Shown: piece after piece, positions 6,238 through 10,131 of the stretch
How the letters are laid out: each line of letters starts with the position of its first letter
Position numbering within the stretch: position 1 is the stretch's first letter
Origin: Paracoccaceae bacterium
Lineage (GTDB): Bacteria > Pseudomonadota > Alphaproteobacteria > Rhodobacterales > Rhodobacteraceae
NCBI GenBank assembly: GCA_007121055.1
Contig: SKMM01000136.1
Span: forward strand, 1 to 10,131
Length of the DNA stretch: 10,131 nt
Direction of reading: 5' to 3'
The notes under the pieces: model-generated
Databases searched by the model: none
Told to the model about the DNA's origin: nothing
What the model saw: the letters and a program-made list of their open reading frames with translations, nothing else
Program-made: the position numbers and the translations under genes

Positions 6238-7053
6238 TCACCGCGCCGCGTCGATGGCCTCCAACGCGCCGCGAAATGCCTGCAAGAACTCGGGCCGGTC
6301 ATAAAGGTCGTTGTGCCCCGCGCCCGCCACCGTCACATCCGCCACCAGCCGCCGCGCCGCATCCCGCACCGGCGCGCTGCGTGCCGCGGGCACGATGGTG
6401 TCGCGCTCTGCCACGATCACCGCCACCGGTACGTCCGCGCGCGCCAGCGTCTCCGCCACCTCCATCCGGTGGCGCAAGAGCCACCCCACGGGCAACCAGG
6501 GATACTGCGCCCGGGCCATGGCATGCATGGAATCGAAGGGCGTTACCAACACCGCGCCCGCCACCGACCGCTCGGCCGCGACCTGCGCGGCAGGTCCCGC
6601 GCCCAGTGACAGCCCCACAGCCACGATCCCGCCGTCCGCCTCCGGCCGCCCGGCCACCGCATCGAACACCACCGTGGCATCGGCCAGCAACGCCGCCGCC
6701 GAGGGCCGCCCCTCGCTGGGCCCATAGCCGCGGAAGTGGAAGGCCGCCACCGCCCGCCCCGGCACCAGCGCATGAAGATAGCTCGCCAGTGCATTGGCAT
6801 CCCAGGCATTGCCGCCAAAGGCCAGCAGCATCGGCCCCTCCGGCGCGCCCCGCGCGGGCACCATCCCCCCCACCAGCCGGTCTCCATCGGCCGAGACTGC
6901 CTCCAGCCGCTCTCCCCCCGCCGGCAGGGGGGCTGCCGGCCCCATGGCCCAGCGGGGAAAGATCAGCCAGTCCTGCGCCAGCGCCAGCGTGGCCGCGAAC
7001 AGCACCACGCCGCCTGCGACCCACGCCAGCAGCCGCAGCGCGCCCTCCAGCAT
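6238..7053 (-). CDS. Membrane-anchored alpha/beta hydrolase (BEM46/YfhR-like)
   Basis: A 271-residue serine hydrolase of unknown substrate. Residues about 6-27 form one hydrophobic helix, probably an N-terminal membrane anchor, leaving the catalytic domain in the periplasm or cytoplasm. The catalytic triad is visible: Ser149 in the nucleophile elbow GLSLG, Asp218 in AERDTIVP, and His247 in GAGHNDLY. FGGNA (79-83) would form the oxyanion hole, and FHFRGYGPSEGRPS (105-118) is typical of BEM46/ABHD13-like hydrolases. Its ATG is one base beyond the stop of the aminotransferase (TGAgATG), so it is almost surely translated from the same message by reinitiation; no strong Shine-Dalgarno is seen. A 121-base gap with a promoter separates it from gpsA, so it is likely the last gene of its operon. 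A role linked to the aminotransferase pathway, such as ester or amide cleavage, is possible but unsupported. Confidence 0.88.
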   Translation of the reverse strand: MLEGALRLLAWVAGGVVLFAATLALAQDWLIFPRWAMGPAAPLPAGGERLEAVSADGDRLVGGMVPARGAPEGPMLLAFGGNAWDANALASYLHALVPGRAVAAFHFRGYGPSEGRPSAAALLADATVVFDAVAGRPEADGGIVAVGLSLGAGPAAQVAAERSVAGAVLVTPFDSMHAMARAQYPWLPVGWLLRHRMEVAETLARADVPVAVIVAERDTIVPAARSAPVRDAARRLVADVTVAGAGHNDLYDRPEFLQAFRGALEAIDAAR

Positions 7054-7054
7054 C

Positions 7055-8443
7055 TCAGGCCGCCGCCCGCCCGGCGCCCAGAACCTCGGCCAGCGCGTCC
7101 GCCGTGACCCCGGCGATCCGCTCGGCCTCGGCCTGCGTCAGGCAGAAGGGCGGCGCAAGCCCGATGATGTCGCCCTGCGGCATCGCCCGCGCGATCACGC
7201 CCCGCCGCAGCATCGCCGCCGCCACCTTCGCACCCATGCCCTCGCCGGGCTCGAAGAACCGCCGCTGGGCGCGGTCGGCCACCAGCTCCACCGCGCACAG
7301 CATCCCCTCACCGCGGATCTCGCCGACATTGGGATGATCCCCTGCCGCCTGCCTCATGCAGGTGTTCAGATGCGCCCCCACGCGGCCCGCCGCCGCCACA
7401 AGCCCCAGCCGGTCGATCAGCTCCAGGTTCGCAACTCCCGCAGCCGCCCCAATGGGATGTGCCGAATACGTCCAGCCATGCCCGAACACCCCGTTCTCGT
7501 CCGTGCCCCGCGCCAGCACATCCCACATCCGCTGCGACACGATGGATCCCGACAGCGGCGCATAGGCCGAGGTCAGCCCCTTGGCGATGGTGATCAGGTC
7601 CGGCTTCAGCCCGTAGTGATCCGACCCGAACATCGACCCCAGCCGCCCGAACCCCGTCACCACCTCATCGGCGATCAGCAGGATGTCATGGCGTGCCAAC
7701 ACCTCCTGCACCGCCGCCCAATACCCCTCGGGCGGCGGCACGATCCCCCCGGTGCCCAGCACCGGCTCGCCGATGAAGGCGGCAATCGTCTCCGCCCCCT
7801 CCCGCGCGATCAGCGCCTCCAACTCCGTCACCAGATGGGCGGTGAAGTCCGCCTCCGACATCGCCGGATCGGGCCGGCGGTAGAAATACGGCGCCTCGGT
7901 GTGCAGCACCTGCGCCAGCGGCAGGTCGAACTTCCGGTGGAACAGCTCCAGCCCCGTCAGGGAGCCGGTCATCAGCCCCGAGCCGTGATACCCCCGCCAG
8001 CGCGAGATGATCTTCTTCTTCTCAGGCCGCCCGAGGATGTTGTTGTAATACCAAACGAGCTTCAGGTTCGTCTCGTTGGCGTCCGACCCCGACAGCCCGA
8101 AATAGACCCGCGCCATATGCTTGGGCGCCCGCTCCATCACCATCCGCGCCAGCCGGATCGCCGCCTCAGACCCATGCCCGGCATAGGCGTGGTAATAGGC
8201 CAGCTCGCGGGCCTGTTCGGCGATGGCCTCGGCGATCTCGGCCCGCCCATACCCCGCATTCACACAGTAAAGCCCCGCGAACCCGTCCAGCAGCCGGGTC
8301 CCGTCGCGGTCCACAATCGTGGAGCCCTCCCCGCCGGTCACGATCCGCTGCGGCGCCTCGCCCCGCGCGAACTGCCCCAGATGGGTCGAGGGGTGGAAGA
8401 AATGCTCGCGGTCCCACTTCGCAAGCTGGTCATTGGTCAACAT
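7055..8443 (-). CDS. Class III PLP-dependent aminotransferase (omega-transaminase type)
   Basis: A 462-residue fold-type I aminotransferase, expected to move an amino group from an amine or omega-amino acid to an oxo-acid such as pyruvate. Visible features: SGSDANET (118-125) binds the PLP phosphate, Tyr152 in GYHGSG stacks on the cofactor, Asp259 in IADEVVTGFGR contacts the pyridine nitrogen, and Lys288 in IAKGLTS is the Schiff-base lysine. From memory it closely resembles the crystallised Ruegeria sp. TM1040 omega-transaminase, with Tyr59, Tyr87, Tyr152 and Thr231 at the same numbers. It is also related to putrescine-pyruvate aminotransferases (SpuC). The start is the ATG at 8443, with an AAGGGA site six bases upstream; an in-frame TTG at 8464 overlaps the preceding gene and is less likely. 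It is eleven bases from the dehydrogenase stop and one base from the hydrolase start, so all three form an operon. The natural substrate cannot be read from the sequence. Confidence 0.93.
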   Translation of the reverse strand: MLTNDQLAKWDREHFFHPSTHLGQFARGEAPQRIVTGGEGSTIVDRDGTRLLDGFAGLYCVNAGYGRAEIAEAIAEQARELAYYHAYAGHGSEAAIRLARMVMERAPKHMARVYFGLSGSDANETNLKLVWYYNNILGRPEKKKIISRWRGYHGSGLMTGSLTGLELFHRKFDLPLAQVLHTEAPYFYRRPDPAMSEADFTAHLVTELEALIAREGAETIAAFIGEPVLGTGGIVPPPEGYWAAVQEVLARHDILLIADEVVTGFGRLGSMFGSDHYGLKPDLITIAKGLTSAYAPLSGSIVSQRMWDVLARGTDENGVFGHGWTYSAHPIGAAAGVANLELIDRLGLVAAAGRVGAHLNTCMRQAAGDHPNVGEIRGEGMLCAVELVADRAQRRFFEPGEGMGAKVAAAMLRRGVIARAMPQGDIIGLAPPFCLTQAEAERIAGVTADALAEVLGAGRAAA

Positions 8444-8454
8444 GGCAGGTCCCT

Positions 8455-9936
8455 TCAGTGCCAATCACGGCAGACATACTTGATCTCGGTGAACGCCTCG
8501 AGGCCCCAGCGCGCCCCCTCGCGCCCGATCCCCGACTGCTTCATCCCCCCGAATGGAATGGGCGCGCCGGTGACCTTGGTGCGGTTCACCGCCACCATCC
8601 CGAACTGCAGCGCGCGGGCGGCGCGATAGATCCGCCGCGGCTCCATCGTGTGCAAGTAAGCGACCAGCCCATATTCCGTGGCATTGGCAAGCACCAGCAC
8701 CTCCTCCTCGCTGTCGAAGGGCGTGACCGCGGCCACCGGCCCGAAGGTCTCCTCGCGCATGATCTTCGCGGTATCCGGCACATCCACCAGCAGCGTCGGG
8801 CGATAGAACAGAGGCCCCTGCCCGTCCCGCGCCCCGCCCACGAGGCACCGCGCCCCGCGCGCCACCGCATCGGCCACATGCGCCTCCTGCTTCTCCACCG
8901 CGCGTTCATGGATCAGCGGCCCGAGGTCACAATCCGCCATCCCCGGCCCCAGCGTCAGCGCCTTGATCGCCTCGGCAAACCGCGCACAGAACGGCTCATA
9001 GACCGAGCGCTCCACATAGAACCGGTTCGCCCCCAGGCAGTCCTGCCCCGAGGTGGCGAATTTCGCCTTCACCGCCTCCTCCACCGCCTGATCCAGATCG
9101 GCGTCCGCAAAGACGATGAAGGGCGCATGCCCGCCCAGCTCCAGCACCAGCCGCTTCACCGTGTCCGCCGACTGCCGGTAGAGGATCCGCCCCACCTCCG
9201 TGGACCCGGTGAACGACAGCGCCCGCACCCGCGCGTCCGAACACCATTCCCCCACGATCTCCGCGGCCTCCCCCGGCACCACGCTGAACAGCCCCGCCGG
9301 AAACCCAGCCCGCTCCGCCAGCACCGCCAGCGCCAGCGCCGAGAGCGGCGTCTCGGCGGACGGATGCGCCACGCAGGTACACCCCGCCGCCAGCGCCGCC
9401 GCCGCCTTCCGCGTCAGCATGGCCGAGGGGAAATTCCACGGCGTCACCAGCGCCGCCACCCCCACCGGCTCGCGCCAGATCTCCACCTCGGCGTCCGGCA
9501 GATGCGAGGTCACCCCCTCGATGTCGGGGCGCCGCGCGGCCTCCGCGTAATACTCCACAAAGGACGCGCCATACTCGATCTCGCCCAGCGCCTCCGACCA
9601 CGGCTTGCCCTGCTCGGCCACCATGATCCGCGCCAGATCCTCGCGGTGCGCTAGGATCAGCTCATACCACCGCCGCAAAAGCGCTGCCCGATCCTGCGGC
9701 AAGGTCACCGACCAGCCGGCAAAGGCCGCCTGCGCCGCGTCCACCGCCTTCCGCGCCTCGGCCACGCCCAGCCGCGCCACCTCGGCCACAACCTCGCCCG
9801 TCGCCGGGTCGCGCACCGCAAACCGCTCCTCGGCGCCGACCCAGCCCCCGACAAACCCATCACCCCGCACAAGCCCTGCATCCGCCAACGCCCCCGCCAG
9901 AGGCTCCGCCTTCACCGCCCGCCGCGCCATCGCCAT
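8455..9936 (-). CDS. NAD(P)-dependent aldehyde dehydrogenase, succinate-semialdehyde type
   Basis: A 493-residue ALDH of the GabD-like group, close to the usual 480 to 490. It would oxidise a semialdehyde or aldehyde to the acid, plausibly the product of the neighbouring aminotransferase. Visible sites: TPWNFP with Asn168 (oxyanion), SFTGSTEVG (241-249) of the Rossmann fold, LELGG with general base Glu266, nucleophile Cys300 in GQDC, EETFGPV (395-401), and PFGGMKQSG (461-469). At the position of the near-universal cofactor-binding Lys (KPS or KPA motif) this protein has His191 in VAHPSAETP. The ATG at 9936 is chosen because it gives a family-typical N-terminus and follows a purine-rich GAGAG stretch; another ATG two codons later is possible. 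The frame stays open to 10116, but that part is arginine-rich and reads antisense to a putA fragment. Likely first gene of the aminotransferase-hydrolase operon. SSADH activity is probable, not proven. Confidence 0.91.
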   Translation of the reverse strand: MAMARRAVKAEPLAGALADAGLVRGDGFVGGWVGAEERFAVRDPATGEVVAEVARLGVAEARKAVDAAQAAFAGWSVTLPQDRAALLRRWYELILAHREDLARIMVAEQGKPWSEALGEIEYGASFVEYYAEAARRPDIEGVTSHLPDAEVEIWREPVGVAALVTPWNFPSAMLTRKAAAALAAGCTCVAHPSAETPLSALALAVLAERAGFPAGLFSVVPGEAAEIVGEWCSDARVRALSFTGSTEVGRILYRQSADTVKRLVLELGGHAPFIVFADADLDQAVEEAVKAKFATSGQDCLGANRFYVERSVYEPFCARFAEAIKALTLGPGMADCDLGPLIHERAVEKQEAHVADAVARGARCLVGGARDGQGPLFYRPTLLVDVPDTAKIMREETFGPVAAVTPFDSEEEVLVLANATEYGLVAYLHTMEPRRIYRAARALQFGMVAVNRTKVTGAPIPFGGMKQSGIGREGARWGLEAFTEIKYVCRDWH

Positions 9937-10054
9937 CCCACTCTCTCGGCCCCAAGTTTTCCCCCACACCGTAGACGCCGCGCGCCAGCCCATCCGCCCA
10001 GCCACACCCCGGCCCGGCAGACGATCCCTCTCTTTTTCCACCCCCCAAAAAACG

Positions 10055-10131
10055 ATCCGCCCCCGCGCAGCCGGCCTGCCCCCCGAGGCCTGGGAGTTCC
10101 AGCGCCTGCACGGCATGGGCGAGGCGCTGCA
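10055..10131 (+). pseudogene. putA: 5'-truncated proline dehydrogenase (putA) fragment, continuing past window end
   Basis: In the frame containing 10085, the last bases read PPEAWEFQRLHGMGEAL. From memory this matches the PRODH domain of PutA, where E. coli has EFQxLHGMGEPLY close to the paired arginines that bind the proline carboxylate. That motif normally lies hundreds of residues into the protein. Here fewer than 200 bases separate it from the divergent dehydrogenase start, and none of the three frames in between shows the FATHN-type sequence expected just before it. The in-frame stretch upstream has no ATG, GTG or TTG in the part checked (9962-10084). The N-terminal part is therefore missing, and the left limit given is approximate. 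Alternatives: a divergent monofunctional PRODH, or a chance match; the 12-residue core makes chance unlikely. Confidence 0.6.

Noticed and set aside
2668..8629. Very long plus-strand open frames (about 558, 638 and 611 codons) opposite the minus-strand genes
   Set aside because: They are rich in Arg, His, Pro and Gln, lack any recognisable motif, and lie antisense to genes with complete catalytic motifs.
10041..10051. T6 run on the minus strand upstream of the dehydrogenase (A6 at 10046-10051), considered as a terminator or promoter element
   Set aside because: No clear stem precedes it and no paired -35/-10 boxes could be placed with good spacing.
9937..10116. N-terminal extension of the aldehyde dehydrogenase to 10116
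   Set aside because: The extension would make the enzyme about 60 residues too long, reads as low-complexity Arg/Gly sequence, and overlaps the putA-like fragment.

Overview
The window is a very GC-rich bacterial chromosome segment with almost no space between genes. Codon usage is dominated by G and C at third positions. The protein families point to an alphaproteobacterium of the Rhodobacteraceae (Rhodobacter/Roseobacter group). The clearest clue is the aminotransferase at 7055-8443, which from memory is close to the structurally studied omega-transaminase of Ruegeria sp. TM1040, including identical numbering of several active-site residues. No search could be run, so the genus is left open.

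Layout. Two plus-strand genes open the window: the 3' part of an M17 leucyl aminopeptidase (1-963) and an NlpC/P60 cell-wall peptidase with SH3-like domains (1177-2043). They converge on a long minus-strand block (2506-9936). The 460-base convergent gap (2044-2505) has no convincing gene. It is packed with inverted repeats, including a 27-bp imperfect long-range inverted repeat flanked by and containing local hairpins, and looks like a dispersed repeat plus terminators.

The minus-strand block has two functional groups. Group one, in order of transcription, is gpsA (glycerol-3-phosphate dehydrogenase), a HAD phosphatase and a GT20 glycosyltransferase; the last two overlap by 4 bases. The GT20 enzyme looks like glucosylglycerol-phosphate synthase rather than trehalose-phosphate synthase. 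The trio then makes a complete compatible-solute route: GpsA makes glycerol-3-phosphate, GgpS adds glucose from a nucleotide sugar, and the phosphatase releases glucosylglycerol. gpsA has its own sigma-70-like promoter placed so close to the start codon that the mRNA should be leaderless or nearly so.

Group two, upstream, is an aldehyde dehydrogenase of the succinate-semialdehyde type, a class III aminotransferase and a membrane-anchored alpha/beta hydrolase, separated by 11 and 1 bases. The first two fit oxidation of an amine or omega-amino acid to a carboxylate; the hydrolase's role is unknown. At the right edge, on the plus strand, a short stretch reads as the interior of a proline dehydrogenase (PutA) with no room for its N-terminal part. 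It is probably a truncated remnant.

The most notable points are the split glucosylglycerol operon with a dedicated gpsA, the structured repeat in the convergent gap, a lysine-to-histidine change at a cofactor-binding site of the aldehyde dehydrogenase, and the broken putA junction.
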